Shown here: piece after piece, positions 1-9,142 of the stretch | How the letters are laid out: the number at the start of each line of letters is the position of its first letter | Numbering within the stretch: the stretch's first letter is position 1 | Origin: Planctomycetota bacterium | GTDB taxonomy: Bacteria > Planctomycetota > B15-G4 | Direction of reading: 5' to 3' | Assembly (NCBI GenBank): GCA_029245865.1 | Contig: JAQWOM010000026.1 | Coordinates: forward strand, 1 to 61,152 | DNA: 61,152 nucleotides | The notes under the pieces: generated by a model | The model's database searches: none | What the model was told of the DNA's origin: nothing | The model's input: only the letters and a program-made list of their open reading frames with translations | Made by a program: the position numbers and the translations under genes

Positions 1-272
1 TCCAGCACCGCGAGAATGGCGAGGTTGAAGAGAACGCTGCCCGTGATGTTGCCGGTGGCGAGCGACGGACTGCCCACAGACCCGATGGCAGAGAGGGAGA
101 TTGTTAACTCGGGCAGAGAGGTCGCCCAGCCAAGGACGACAAATCCCGCAAAGGCGTGACCCCAGTTCATGGCCGTTGCGAGTTTTTCGGCGTTCTTGGT
201 GAGACTGAGTCCCGCAACGACGACCACGCCGGCCGCCGCGAAGAACTTGAGCCAGAGAACGGCATGCTCCAT
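1..272 (-). CDS. Na+/Ca2+-exchanger-like membrane protein, N-terminal part (runs off the window)
   Basis: The visible 90 residues start at ATG 272 and continue past base 1. They hold two hydrophobic segments and the stretch GWATSLPELTIS followed by ATGNITGSVLFNLAIL. That combination (GxxxSLPE, then GNxxGSxxFN) is the alpha-1 repeat of the CaCA cation:Ca2+ antiporter family, where the acidic residue binds the ion in the membrane. The frame is open upstream to a TAG but offers no ATG or GTG, so ATG 272 is the best start, although no clear Shine-Dalgarno is visible. Ion specificity cannot be told from this part. Confidence 0.7.
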   Translation of the reverse strand, partial: MEHAVLWLKFFAAAGVVVVAGLSLTKNAEKLATAMNWGHAFAGFVVLGWATSLPELTISLSAIGSVGSPSLATGNITGSVLFNLAILAVL

Positions 273-357
273 AGTGTTCTGGAACGCAGCGCGAAGCTGG
301 AAAAGGTCGGTGAATGAAACCGGCTAGGCCTTCAGGACAGCCGGAACGCGACAAGAG

Positions 358-379
358 TTCGACAAGGATTCGACAAGGA
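358..379. repeat. Tandem 11-bp repeat (ttcgacaagga, two copies)
   Basis: Two perfect copies of ttcgacaagga are followed by a partial third copy (ttcgacga) that runs into the ATG at 388. The second copy supplies the AAGGA that serves as ribosome binding site for the GGDEF-like gene, so copy number change would alter the number of Shine-Dalgarno-like sites. Confidence 0.7.
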
Positions 380-387
380 TTCGACGA

Positions 388-918
388 ATGGCAGACAGTG
401 TACCGATGGACGCGAGCCGGCTTCTCGACTTTCTGACCGATGATGAGACGAGCCTGCTCGGCGAGGGTTATTTCTCCTTGCGCTTCGAAGAGGAGTTCAA
501 GAAATCGTGGCGATACGGCTGGAGTTACAGCCTGTTGCTCATTGCCGTCGATGGACTGGACGAACTTGCCGAGAAAGAAGGGGATCTCGCGGTGAGTTCC
601 GCCTATCTCGATATCTGTGGGCAAATCCTCTCGGCGACTCGTGACACCGACCTTTCCGCACGCCTGGGTGGGGGCTCTTTTGCCATCCTGCTGCCTGGAA
701 CAGGGGCGTCGGGGACGCGCGCTTTCGTCGAACGTGTGATCACTGCTCTGTCCGAGGGGGCTTTTGGCCGCTATCGGGTCAGCGTGGGGGGCTGCGTGAT
801 GCCTGATGTCGCCGTGAAGTCCTCGGATGAGTTCATGGCCGCTGCTCGTGGGGCCGTTGATTCTGCACGTGAGGCCGCAGACGGGCGCCTGGTGCTGGCC
901 GATTCCGTTCCGGACTGA
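388..918 (+). CDS. Degenerate GGDEF-domain protein
   Basis: A 176-residue cytoplasmic protein consisting almost entirely of a GGDEF fold (about residues 20-170). The active-site signature is RLGGGSF, where active diguanylate cyclases have GGDEF or GGEEF, so both acidic residues are lost and c-di-GMP synthesis is unlikely. Just upstream the sequence RDTDLSAR keeps the RxxD inhibitory-site motif at the normal spacing, which in other degenerate GGDEF proteins binds c-di-GMP. No sensor domain or membrane segment is present. The start ATG 388 follows AAGGA in a tandem repeat. A receptor role is inference; the loss of the acidic catalytic pair is seen directly. Confidence 0.75.
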   Translation: MADSVPMDASRLLDFLTDDETSLLGEGYFSLRFEEEFKKSWRYGWSYSLLLIAVDGLDELAEKEGDLAVSSAYLDICGQILSATRDTDLSARLGGGSFAILLPGTGASGTRAFVERVITALSEGAFGRYRVSVGGCVMPDVAVKSSDEFMAAARGAVDSAREAADGRLVLADSVPD

Positions 919-938
919 GCCCCGGCAACTCTCGGGGC
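919..938 (+). terminator. Hairpin after the GGDEF-like gene
   Basis: A 6-bp GC stem (GCCCCG / CGGGGC) with an 8-nt loop starts immediately after the stop codon. No T-tract follows, so intrinsic termination is only a possibility. Confidence 0.3.
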
Positions 939-1059
939 ACGGGGGCAGAGTCGGCCGGTCTGCGAGGCCACACTCATGTCACCCCTGCTCTCGATCTTCC
1001 ATTTAGTCTCGGGGGTCTGTCGTCGATGTAGCGGGCGGCATCTTTCGAGGAGAGTTTTC

Positions 1060-2199
1060 GTGCACGCGGTTCTTCGTCTTTCCTGCGGCTTTTTGTCCGC
1101 GCTCAGCTGGGCTGCCGGGTTGGCGACTGCCGCCCCCGTTGCTTGGCAGGAAACCCTGTACAGCACCCAATCCGGGAAAGCCTGGGATGGTTACGGGCTG
1201 AGGCTCGAGGCGCTGGGGGACGTGGATGGAGACGGAATCAGCGACGTGGCTGTCTCGAGCGTGAGTCGCGGGGTGGTTCGGGTGCTCTCCGGTCGTGAGG
1301 GGGCCGAACTGTTCTCCATCAAGGGGCAGAGCGGGAAAGGATTCGGTTTGACGCTGGCTCATGGCGATTTTGACGGGGATGGGACCCCGGATGTCGCCGT
1401 GGGAGCGCCGCTCGCCTCGGGGAGTTCGAGTGAGCACGAGCCGGGAGCCGTGTGGCTCTATTCAGGCCGTGATGGAAGCCTGATTCACGTGATCCGCGGT
1501 GGCTCGGGAGACCATCACCTGGGGCGCACGTTGTTTTCCGTAGGAGATCTCGACGGCGGCGGGCAAGAAGATCTGCTCGTGGGGGGGCTGCGTTCAGAGG
1601 CTTTTGTTCTGCGTACGGAAGATCAGTCGAGAGTGCCCGTGCAACGCCAGGTCGCGATCTTGCAGGCGCTCCCTGATTCCCAGGAAGCGGTCGACTCGCT
1701 CTGGTTTCAACTCGGAGACCTCGATGGTGACGGCGTACGGGATTGGGCCCTGTCTGCCTCCTTGTGGGCCGGCGAACCGCTCGGTGTTCAGTTGATTCTC
1801 TCCGGGGACGCCTCTTTGCCCGCCTTGAAGAGCGGAAGGCCCGGTGATGGATTTGGCTGGTCGCTTGCAAGCCTCGACGATGTGGACGGAGACGGGGTCT
1901 CCGACATCGTGGTCGGTGCGCCGGGCGATGACACCCTCGCCCGTGACGGCGGCGCTCTTCATGTTTTTAGCGGGCGGACCGCGCAACACAGATTCACCAT
2001 TCACGGCACCAGAGCGCGCGGCATGCTCGGAGGGGCTGTCGTGGGCCTGGGTGATGTCAACGAAGACGGACTGCCCGACATCGGTGCCAGCTTTCAGGAA
2101 GGAGCCCTGGGTGTTTTCGGTGTTTTTGCCTCCGTGCCCGGTCGCTCTGCAGCTCCGAGTGACTGGAGCTTTCGCGACTTTCGTGACAGTGATCTCTGA
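1060..2199 (+). CDS. Secreted FG-GAP (integrin-alpha-like) repeat protein
   Basis: The GTG at 1060 is chosen as start because GAGGAG lies about 5 nt upstream and it leads directly into a signal peptide ending in LATAAP; an in-frame ATG at 976 would add 28 non-signal-like residues. The mature protein carries at least six FG-GAP repeats with calcium-loop motifs such as DVDGDGISD, DFDGDGTPD, DLDGDGVRD, DVDGDGVSD and DVNEDGLPD, one of them degenerate (DLDGGGQED). Such repeats build a seven-bladed beta-propeller that binds Ca2+ and other surface molecules. There is no enzyme domain or sorting signal at the C-terminus. It ends 9 bp from the convergent ppdK gene. The partner is unknown. Confidence 0.85.
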   Translation: MHAVLRLSCGFLSALSWAAGLATAAPVAWQETLYSTQSGKAWDGYGLRLEALGDVDGDGISDVAVSSVSRGVVRVLSGREGAELFSIKGQSGKGFGLTLAHGDFDGDGTPDVAVGAPLASGSSSEHEPGAVWLYSGRDGSLIHVIRGGSGDHHLGRTLFSVGDLDGGGQEDLLVGGLRSEAFVLRTEDQSRVPVQRQVAILQALPDSQEAVDSLWFQLGDLDGDGVRDWALSASLWAGEPLGVQLILSGDASLPALKSGRPGDGFGWSLASLDDVDGDGVSDIVVGAPGDDTLARDGGALHVFSGRTAQHRFTIHGTRARGMLGGAVVGLGDVNEDGLPDIGASFQEGALGVFGVFASVPGRSAAPSDWSFRDFRDSDL

Positions 2200-2208
2200 G
2201 GCGAATGC

Positions 2209-4845
2209 TTAGAGCTGTTGGCGGAGGCGTTCCTGGATAGCTGCCTGAGCTGCTGCAAGTCGTGCGATGGGGACGCGGAAGGGAGAGCAGCTGACGTAAT
2301 CCAGGCCGCATCCGTGAAAGAAATGCACCGACGCCGGGTCGCCTCCATGTTCACCGCAAATTCCAACTTTCAAACCGGGGCGAGCGGCTCGACCGTGTTC
2401 GGTCGCTTGTTCTACGAGGCTTCCGATGCCGGCGGTGTCCAGGCTGGCGAAGGGGTCTTTGTCGTAGATGCCGGCGTCGATGTAGGCGCGGATCATGGGG
2501 GCGGTGTCGTCGCGTGACAGCCCGAGGCCCATCTGGGTGAGGTCGTTGGTGCCAAAGGAAAAGAAGTCAGCGACTTCTGCAATCTCGCCCGCGGTGAGGG
2601 CAGCACGCGGAACTTCGATCATGGTTCCGATGAGCATTGGTCCCTCAAACCCAGCGCTGGCGCGAAGGTCCGGCTCCGCCTTCTCGATGCGCTCCCTGAT
2701 GGTCGCAAGTTCTGCACGGGTGCCTACGAGCGGCACCATGATCTCAGGCAGAGCTTCGATACCGCGACTCTGACAGAGTCCCGCGGCTTCGAAGATGGCC
2801 TGCACCTGCATGTCATAGATTTCGGGGTGCATGAGTCCGAGTCGGCAGCCGCGTAAGCCCAGCATCGGATTCAGTTCGGACAGTTCCTCGACGCGTCCTG
2901 CAATGGATTCGACGTCCCATCCCATAGAGCGAGCCAGCTCTTCTTGCTGGGCCGGTTCATGAGGAAGGAACTCGTGCAGAGGGGGGTCGAGGAGGCGCAC
3001 CGTGACCGGCAGGCCTGCCATGGCCGAAAAGATGCCGGCAAAGTCTGCACGCTGAAGGGGCAGCAGCTCGGCCAGCGCGGCCTGCCTCTGGCGATCGTTG
3101 TCGGCAAGGATCATGCGCCGGACTGCGGCGATGCGATCCTCTCCGAAGAACATGTGTTCGGTACGACACAGACCGATGCCTTCGGCACCGAAGCCCCTGG
3201 CTCGCTCGGCATCTTCTGGGGTGTCGGCATTGGTTCGCACCTTGAGCCGGCGTGCTTTGTCTGCCCATTCCATCAGCTGAGCGAAATCGCCCGACAGAGT
3301 CGGGGCAACGGTGGGGACCATGCCGAGCATGACTTCACCGGTGCTTCCGTCGAGGCTGATCCAGTCGCCCTCCTTGATCGATGTGGCGCCCAGCTTGGCC
3401 GTCTTCGAGGTCGAGTCGATGGCGAGATCGCTGCAGCCTGCAATGCAGCAGGTGCCCATTCCTCGGGCAACGACCGCTGCATGAGAAGTCATGCCACCAC
3501 GCGAGGTGAGAATGCCCTGGGCGACGTGCATGCCGCCGATGTCTTCAGGCGATGTTTCGCTGCGTACGAGGATGACCGCCTCTCCGCGAGCGTGCCACTC
3601 TTCAGCGTCGGCGGGGTCAAAGACGACCTGCCCGCAGGCAGCTCCTGGAGAAGCTGGAAGGCCCTTGGCTGCGACGTTGCGAACCGCCGCACGATCAAAA
3701 GCAGGGTGGAGTAACTGGTCAAGTGTAGAGGGTGCGATGCGCTGCAGAGCCTCTTCTCGATCGATCAGCTTGCTGCTCGCCATCTCAACCGCCACGCGAA
3801 CGGCGGCTTGCGTCGTTCGCTTGCCGGCGCGAGTCTGCAGCATGTACAGCGTTTCTTCTTGCACCGTGAACTCGATGTCTTGCATGTCCCGGTAGTGGGT
3901 TTCGAGGCGCGCTTTGATGTCCAGCAATTGCTGAAGCATGCCCGGTAGGATGCTGTCGATCTGGTCGATCGGTTGCGGGGTTCGAATCCCAGCGACGACG
4001 TCCTCACCCTGTGCGTTCTGCAGGAACTCTCCGTAGAACTGATCTTCGCCCGTGGAAGGATTGCGGGTGAAGCAAACGCCGGTGGCCGAGGTGTCTCCGA
4101 GGTTGCCAAACACCATGGCCTGAATGTTGACCGCCGTGCCCTTGAGTCCGCGGATGTCATTGAGTTGCCGGTATTTCACAGCCCGCGGAACGTTCCACGA
4201 GAGGAATACGGCATCTATGGCAAGGCGAAGCTGTTCCTTGGGCTCTGATGGAAAGGGAGCGCCCGTCTCGTTGAGCACGAGATCCTTGTAGCGGCTCACC
4301 AACTGCTTGAGGCTGGCCACGTCCAGTTCATTGTCACTCTGGACGCCGGTTTCTTGTCGGGCTGCGTGAAGAAGTGACTCGAATGCATCGTGAGGGATGC
4401 CCAGGACGACGTCGCCGAACATCTGGATGAGTCGTCGGTAACTGTCCCAGGCGAAGCGCTCATTGCCTGCGGCAGCAAGTCCCGGGAGAGTGGCCTCGTT
4501 GAGTCCAAGGTTCAGCACCGTGTCCATCATGCCGGGCATGGAAACGGCGGCGCCGGATCGTACCGACACCAGAAGGGGGTCGGCGGCGTCACCAAAGCGT
4601 CGACCGGATGCGCGTTCGATGGCGGCCATGCCCAGCTCTATCTGGTCGGCCAACTCATCCGGCCAGGTGCCGTCGTTTGACAGAATCTGCGCACAGCAAT
4701 CGGTTGAGATGGTGAACCCCGGAGGGACGGGAATTCCCAGCCGCGTCATTTCGGCCAGATTGGCGCCCTTGCCTCCCAGGAGTTCCGTTTGACTCCCTTC
4801 GCCATCGGCAGCGCCTTCGCCGAAGGAATATGTCCAGCGACTCAC
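2209..4845 (-). CDS. ppdK: Pyruvate, phosphate dikinase
   Basis: An 878-residue protein matching the family length (about 875). It interconverts ATP, phosphate and pyruvate with AMP, pyrophosphate and phosphoenolpyruvate. The N-terminal ATP-grasp part has LLGGKGANLAEM and VRSGAAVSMPGMMDT. The phosphohistidine domain has GGMTSHAAVVARGMG with the catalytic His at residue 455. The C-terminal PEP/pyruvate barrel ends with GICGEHGGDP, catalytic Cys at residue 830. GTG 4845 is the start: GGAGGTG stands just upstream and the GTG overlaps the stop of the preceding lipoprotein gene (GTGA), so the two are probably translationally coupled. A longer frame to 4971 would lie wholly inside the upstream gene. 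Confidence 0.95.
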   Translation of the reverse strand: MSRWTYSFGEGAADGEGSQTELLGGKGANLAEMTRLGIPVPPGFTISTDCCAQILSNDGTWPDELADQIELGMAAIERASGRRFGDAADPLLVSVRSGAAVSMPGMMDTVLNLGLNEATLPGLAAAGNERFAWDSYRRLIQMFGDVVLGIPHDAFESLLHAARQETGVQSDNELDVASLKQLVSRYKDLVLNETGAPFPSEPKEQLRLAIDAVFLSWNVPRAVKYRQLNDIRGLKGTAVNIQAMVFGNLGDTSATGVCFTRNPSTGEDQFYGEFLQNAQGEDVVAGIRTPQPIDQIDSILPGMLQQLLDIKARLETHYRDMQDIEFTVQEETLYMLQTRAGKRTTQAAVRVAVEMASSKLIDREEALQRIAPSTLDQLLHPAFDRAAVRNVAAKGLPASPGAACGQVVFDPADAEEWHARGEAVILVRSETSPEDIGGMHVAQGILTSRGGMTSHAAVVARGMGTCCIAGCSDLAIDSTSKTAKLGATSIKEGDWISLDGSTGEVMLGMVPTVAPTLSGDFAQLMEWADKARRLKVRTNADTPEDAERARGFGAEGIGLCRTEHMFFGEDRIAAVRRMILADNDRQRQAALAELLPLQRADFAGIFSAMAGLPVTVRLLDPPLHEFLPHEPAQQEELARSMGWDVESIAGRVEELSELNPMLGLRGCRLGLMHPEIYDMQVQAIFEAAGLCQSRGIEALPEIMVPLVGTRAELATIRERIEKAEPDLRASAGFEGPMLIGTMIEVPRAALTAGEIAEVADFFSFGTNDLTQMGLGLSRDDTAPMIRAYIDAGIYDKDPFASLDTAGIGSLVEQATEHGRAARPGLKVGICGEHGGDPASVHFFHGCGLDYVSCSPFRVPIARLAAAQAAIQERLRQQL

Positions 4846-5543
4846 TCGTGCACCTCCGGCAAACTCTCCAGGCCATCGATAGACGAGATCTTCCACTGCT
4901 CTTCGAAAGTCAGTGAGCGGACAGCAGCTTGCTGCTCCGGCGTAAGCCGTGGCTTTGGAATCATGAGCCACTGTCGAGTTTCATCACGACCCAGATAACC
5001 CTCGAGAGGTTTCTCAAGCAGGCCCAGGATGTCGTTGCCATCCCGGAGATGAAACGTCACCAGGGTTTCCGTGATGAACTCGATGGCGAAGCGCTGGTCT
5101 GATTCCTCGAAGACGAGTCGGTACCAGTCACCTTCGGAATTGCCGGCGCTCTCCACGACGCGGCCAGGCAGGTCGGCATGCTGAACGAGCAGGCCCACGA
5201 TGGGGTTGTCGTTCAGCAGTTGTTGGCGTGCCGGGAAATAGGTCTCGAAACCGCCCATGGCCTGCTGAAGGCTCCGGGAGAGACAGCGATATTCTCCCTC
5301 GGGCTGGTCGTGGCATAGCTGAGATTGCCAGGTCCGCAGCGTCTCCTCGGGAGTGCTGTACGAGGTCTGCAGCGGGGGGCAGCAAGCTGCCACCAGGCTG
5401 AAGAGAAGCGCGGAGAGCGCCAAACGACGAATGAGAGCGGCATGTACCAATGAAGAGGGATTCCCGCCTGGCAGTCCACGATCGGCGGCCCTCAGGGTCG
5501 CGCGGCGGGTGCCGAAGGTAACCGTTGTTTGAAGGCGTGTCAC
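4842..5543 (-). CDS. Putative lipoprotein of unknown function upstream of ppdK
   Basis: About 233 residues from GTG 5543, preceded by GAAAGGG. Residues 36-55 form a hydrophobic segment ending in the lipobox VAAC, so the product is likely a lipoprotein; the roughly 35 residues ahead of it are unusually long, and a TTG further in could be the true start. The rest is soluble, with no motif I recognise; it contains a region resembling a small alpha/beta stress-response or SnoaL-size domain, but I cannot assign a family. The 4-bp overlap with ppdK points to an operon, although a functional link with PEP metabolism is not evident. Confidence 0.6.
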   Translation of the reverse strand: MTRLQTTVTFGTRRATLRAADRGLPGGNPSSLVHAALIRRLALSALLFSLVAACCPPLQTSYSTPEETLRTWQSQLCHDQPEGEYRCLSRSLQQAMGGFETYFPARQQLLNDNPIVGLLVQHADLPGRVVESAGNSEGDWYRLVFEESDQRFAIEFITETLVTFHLRDGNDILGLLEKPLEGYLGRDETRQWLMIPKPRLTPEQQAAVRSLTFEEQWKISSIDGLESLPEVHE

Positions 5544-5669
5544 CGGTTGACCCTTTCGGCGTAGACTCCTGAGCGCTCACGGATTGGCTGGGCGGGTTGA
5601 TTCACGCCGTGGCTGCCTTGAGAATGACCTTTCGCTCCATGGGCCCAGGCTAGCAGGCACTCCCGTTTC

Positions 5670-7337
5670 ATGGCCGACCGACTCGGTGACATGCTGCTCT
5701 CTCAGGGGCTGATCGACGCCTCTCAGTTGGCGAAGGCCTTGGCCTTGCTCAAGGGGCAGAGAATCCCCCTCGGGGAGGCTTTGATCTCCCTGGGCTTCGC
5801 CACCGAAGCGCAGGTCTGGCGCGCCTTGGCCCAGCAGCAGAAGTTGCCCTTCGTGGATCTTGAGTCCGACGCTGACCGAGGGGGGCGCATCAAACCGTCC
5901 GTCATCGATGCGGTGCCGGCTTCGGTGGTCGAGGAGCATCGTGTTGTGCCGGTTGCGCTTCGCGACGGCCGTCTCGTGCTTGCACTGGATGATCCGTTGG
6001 CGACCTTCTCCATGGACACCTTGCAGTTTGTTCTGGATCTGGATCTGACGGTTGCACTCACGACACCGACGGGGCTCCGTCGTGCGATGGGGCATTACTA
6101 CGGCTTGCATGCAGAGGGGCCCGACACGGATCTCGCACAGGCCATGGGAGAGGATGTTGGGGAAGAGGATGACGCCCCGATTATCCGATTGGTCTCTCGT
6201 ATGCTGAACACAGCCGTGGAGAGTGGCGCCTCAGACGTACACGTTGAGCCTCTCGACGGACGCATCCGCATTCGCTTCCGAAAGGATGGCGTTTTGGCAG
6301 AGGTGGCAACTCATGAGTTGCAGATGCTGGGGCCGCTCATGTCCCGACTCAAAATCATGGCGGGTATGGACATCGCAGAGCGGCGCAAGCCGCAAGATGG
6401 GCGCATCACTATCTCCGTTGGTGGCAGGTCGATTGATATTCGTGCGTCGATTTTGCCGGGCAACCATGGCGAGTCGATGGTCATGCGGCTTCTGGACAAA
6501 GAGCGCGGGCTGGTGTCTCTTGCGGAATTGGGATTTGGTGACGCGGACCTTGGCCGTTTTCGGAAAGTCATCTCACGCCCCAACGGCATCGTTCTGGTGA
6601 CCGGGCCCACCGGCTCGGGAAAAACCACGACTCTCTACGCGGCGCTCAAAGAACTCAACCAGGCCAACGTCAAGATCATCACGGCCGAGGACCCCGTTGA
6701 GTACGAGATTGCAGGGATTAACCAGGTTCAGGTCCACCCGCGTATCGGGCTGACCTTTGCTCGCATTCTCCGCGCGATGTTGCGGCAGGCGCCAAACGTC
6801 ATTCTGGTTGGTGAGATTCGGGATGCTGAGACTGCAGAGGTCGCCATCCAGGCCGCACTCACCGGCCACCTTGTTTTTGCCACGCTGCACACCAACGACG
6901 CTCCCTCTGCACTTGCGCGTCTCTCGGACATGGGAGTGAAGCCGTTTCTTGTGTCAGCCTCCATCCAGGCCGTGGTCGCACAGCGCCTTGTGCGCCGTCT
7001 CTGCTCGGCCTGCCGCGTGTCCTACGAGCCTACGCCTAACGAATTGCGCTCGGTGGGGCTCGACGAACAGCGAGTTCAAGGGCGCACCATCTATCGCGCA
7101 GAGGGTTGTGGAGAATGTCGCTTCACGGGGTACGACGGACGCATTGCTGCGTTTGAGTTGCTGGTCATGGACGCCACTCTGAGAGATATGGCATTCCGCA
7201 ATGAGCCCACGCCCGCGCTGCGCGCACAAGCAGAGCGCAGTGATTGTCTCGTGCCGCTTCGTGTCGATGGCGTCAGCAAAGTGCTGTCCGGACTGACAAC
7301 AATCTCGGAGGTGTTGCGGGTGAGTTCCGAGCGATGA
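5670..7337 (+). CDS. GspE/PilB-type secretion or pilus assembly ATPase (first paralogue)
   Basis: A 555-residue AAA+ type II secretion/type IV pilus motor ATPase. Residues 1-60 carry two intact MshEN-type motifs, starting RLGDMLLSQG and LGEALISLG, a fold known to bind c-di-GMP. The ATPase core has Walker A GPTGSGKTTT with the lysine at residue 318, Walker B ILVGEIRD, the His box GHLVFATLHTNDA, and a C-terminal zinc tetracysteine (CSAC...CGEC). ATG 5670 begins directly with the MshEN domain, though no good Shine-Dalgarno is visible. It overlaps a second ATPase gene by 4 bp (ATGA) and is followed by a GspF gene. Whether it drives a pilus or a type II secreton cannot be decided because no pilin or secretin is in the window. 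Confidence 0.92.
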   Translation: MADRLGDMLLSQGLIDASQLAKALALLKGQRIPLGEALISLGFATEAQVWRALAQQQKLPFVDLESDADRGGRIKPSVIDAVPASVVEEHRVVPVALRDGRLVLALDDPLATFSMDTLQFVLDLDLTVALTTPTGLRRAMGHYYGLHAEGPDTDLAQAMGEDVGEEDDAPIIRLVSRMLNTAVESGASDVHVEPLDGRIRIRFRKDGVLAEVATHELQMLGPLMSRLKIMAGMDIAERRKPQDGRITISVGGRSIDIRASILPGNHGESMVMRLLDKERGLVSLAELGFGDADLGRFRKVISRPNGIVLVTGPTGSGKTTTLYAALKELNQANVKIITAEDPVEYEIAGINQVQVHPRIGLTFARILRAMLRQAPNVILVGEIRDAETAEVAIQAALTGHLVFATLHTNDAPSALARLSDMGVKPFLVSASIQAVVAQRLVRRLCSACRVSYEPTPNELRSVGLDEQRVQGRTIYRAEGCGECRFTGYDGRIAAFELLVMDATLRDMAFRNEPTPALRAQAERSDCLVPLRVDGVSKVLSGLTTISEVLRVSSER

Positions 7338-9049
7338 CGCAGCCCCCCGACAAGATCGAGCCCGTGAGTCGGCGCTTGCTTGGCGAAATTCTTCTGAGCC
7401 GGTCAAGTTGCTCGCAGGAGCAACTCGACAAGGCGCTTGCCGAACAGGCTCGCTCTGGTGGGCACCTGGGCGAGATCTTGCTGGCGATGGGGGTGCTTGA
7501 GCCGGAGGAACTCACTCGCGCTCTGGGAATTCAGGTGGGGCTCGAGCCCATCGATCTGGACGCGACCTCGATCCCCGTTGATGTGCGCGAGCGAATGGAT
7601 GCCACCACCTGTGCGCTGTATCGGGCAGTGCCGGTAAGGGTCGAGGCAGACGGAACCCTCGTGGTGGCCCTGGCCGACCCCATGAACGTCAGCATCATTC
7701 AGGACCTGGCCTTTAGCGTGGGGAGTGATGTTGTTGCAGTGATTGCCAGTGAGGCCGCGGTTGATCGCGCGCTCGCAGCGCACTGGGGAGAGGAAGAAGA
7801 GGTCGGGCTGGCCGAGACGATTGATGAAGCTCGGCAGGTCACAGGCTCCACCGACCTTGAAGACAAGGCCGAGATGGCGCGTGCCGCTCCGGTTGTGAAG
7901 TTGCTCAACTACATCTTGCTGCACGCCATTCGTGACAAGGCCAGTGACATTCATCTCGAACCCTTCGAGGATGAATTCAAGGTTCGGTATCGCGTTGATG
8001 GCGTGCTCTTCGAGGTTGAATCTCCGCCGCTTTCGCTGGCGTCGGCATTGATTTCGCGCGTCAAGGTCATGTCCAATCTGGATATCGCAGAAACTCGCGT
8101 GCCCCAGGATGGCCGCATTGAACTCTCACTGGGCGGCCGACCCATTGATCTTCGCGTTTCCACCATGCCGACCGTTCACGGTGAGTCATGTGTGCTGCGT
8201 GTCCTGGATCGGAGTGTGGTCTCGCTCGATCTCGCTAACGTAGGCCTGCGCGATGACGAACAGGCCATTCTGAACGGGCTGCTTGAGCGTCCGCATGGAA
8301 TCGTTCTGGTGACGGGGCCCACAGGGTCGGGCAAGACGACGTCTCTCTATTCCGCGCTGAACCGTTTGAATGATGTCGAGCGCAAGATCATCACGGTCGA
8401 AGACCCCATCGAGTACGACCTTGATGGGATCATTCAGGTGCAAGTGAACGAAGATATTGGTGTGACATACGCCAGTGTTCTGCGTTCGATTTTGCGACAA
8501 GACCCTGACATCTTGCTGGTGGGTGAGATTCGCGACAGTGAAACGGCGCAGATCGCCGTGGAGGCGGCCTTGACCGGGCACCTTATTCTCTCGACCTTGC
8601 ATACAAACGATGCCCCTTCGACGATCACAAGATTGGTGGATGTGGGGATTCCCCCATACCTCATCGTGGCCACGTTGGAAGCTGTGGTCGCGCAACGCTT
8701 GGTTCGATCTATTTGTCCGGATTGTCGAAGAGATTACGCCCCCGACGACGATGTTCTGCGCGAGCTAGGCTTCGAGCGCGAGGAGGTCGGCGAGCAAACC
8801 TTTGCCTATGGCGATGGATGCGAGCGCTGCAACTATTCAGGCCACGTCGGTCGGCGCGCCTTGTTCGAAATCATGGTCATGAGCGAGACCCTTCGGAAGC
8901 TTGTGCTCGACGGAGCGCCGACCCTGGAATTGCGCGCGGCTGCGGTCCGCGAGGGCATGCGCCCCCTGCGCGAAGCCGGCCGTTTGGCTGTCCTGGAGGG
9001 CTCGACGACGGTGGAGGAGGTCCTGCGTGAAACGCTGGTCGATCTCTGA
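7334..9049 (+). CDS. GspE/PilB-type secretion or pilus assembly ATPase (second paralogue)
   Basis: A 571-residue paralogue of the preceding gene, starting at ATG 7334 inside its stop codon (ATGA). The first MshEN motif is altered (LLGEILLSRSSCSQ, the conserved glycine replaced) while the second, LGEILLAMG, is kept, so its c-di-GMP response may differ from that of its neighbour. The ATPase core has GPTGSGKTTS with lysine at residue 334, LLVGEIRDSETAQ, GHLILSTLHTNDAPST and a zinc tetracysteine (CPDC...CERC). Motor proteins of this type form hexamers on the cytoplasmic face of the inner membrane. Two tandem PilB-like genes before pilC could encode extension motors of different use or a mixed hexamer; neither looks like the shorter PilT retraction type. 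Confidence 0.92.
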   Translation: MTQPPDKIEPVSRRLLGEILLSRSSCSQEQLDKALAEQARSGGHLGEILLAMGVLEPEELTRALGIQVGLEPIDLDATSIPVDVRERMDATTCALYRAVPVRVEADGTLVVALADPMNVSIIQDLAFSVGSDVVAVIASEAAVDRALAAHWGEEEEVGLAETIDEARQVTGSTDLEDKAEMARAAPVVKLLNYILLHAIRDKASDIHLEPFEDEFKVRYRVDGVLFEVESPPLSLASALISRVKVMSNLDIAETRVPQDGRIELSLGGRPIDLRVSTMPTVHGESCVLRVLDRSVVSLDLANVGLRDDEQAILNGLLERPHGIVLVTGPTGSGKTTSLYSALNRLNDVERKIITVEDPIEYDLDGIIQVQVNEDIGVTYASVLRSILRQDPDILLVGEIRDSETAQIAVEAALTGHLILSTLHTNDAPSTITRLVDVGIPPYLIVATLEAVVAQRLVRSICPDCRRDYAPDDDVLRELGFEREEVGEQTFAYGDGCERCNYSGHVGRRALFEIMVMSETLRKLVLDGAPTLELRAAAVREGMRPLREAGRLAVLEGSTTVEEVLRETLVDL

Positions 9050-9142
9050 AAGGCCTGGGAGGGCAGCTGTCGCATGATTCGAGGTTTGTGTTCCGATCTG
9101 CAGCACAGAGTTGTGCTGCCCTGCTGCTAGACTCCCGATCTC

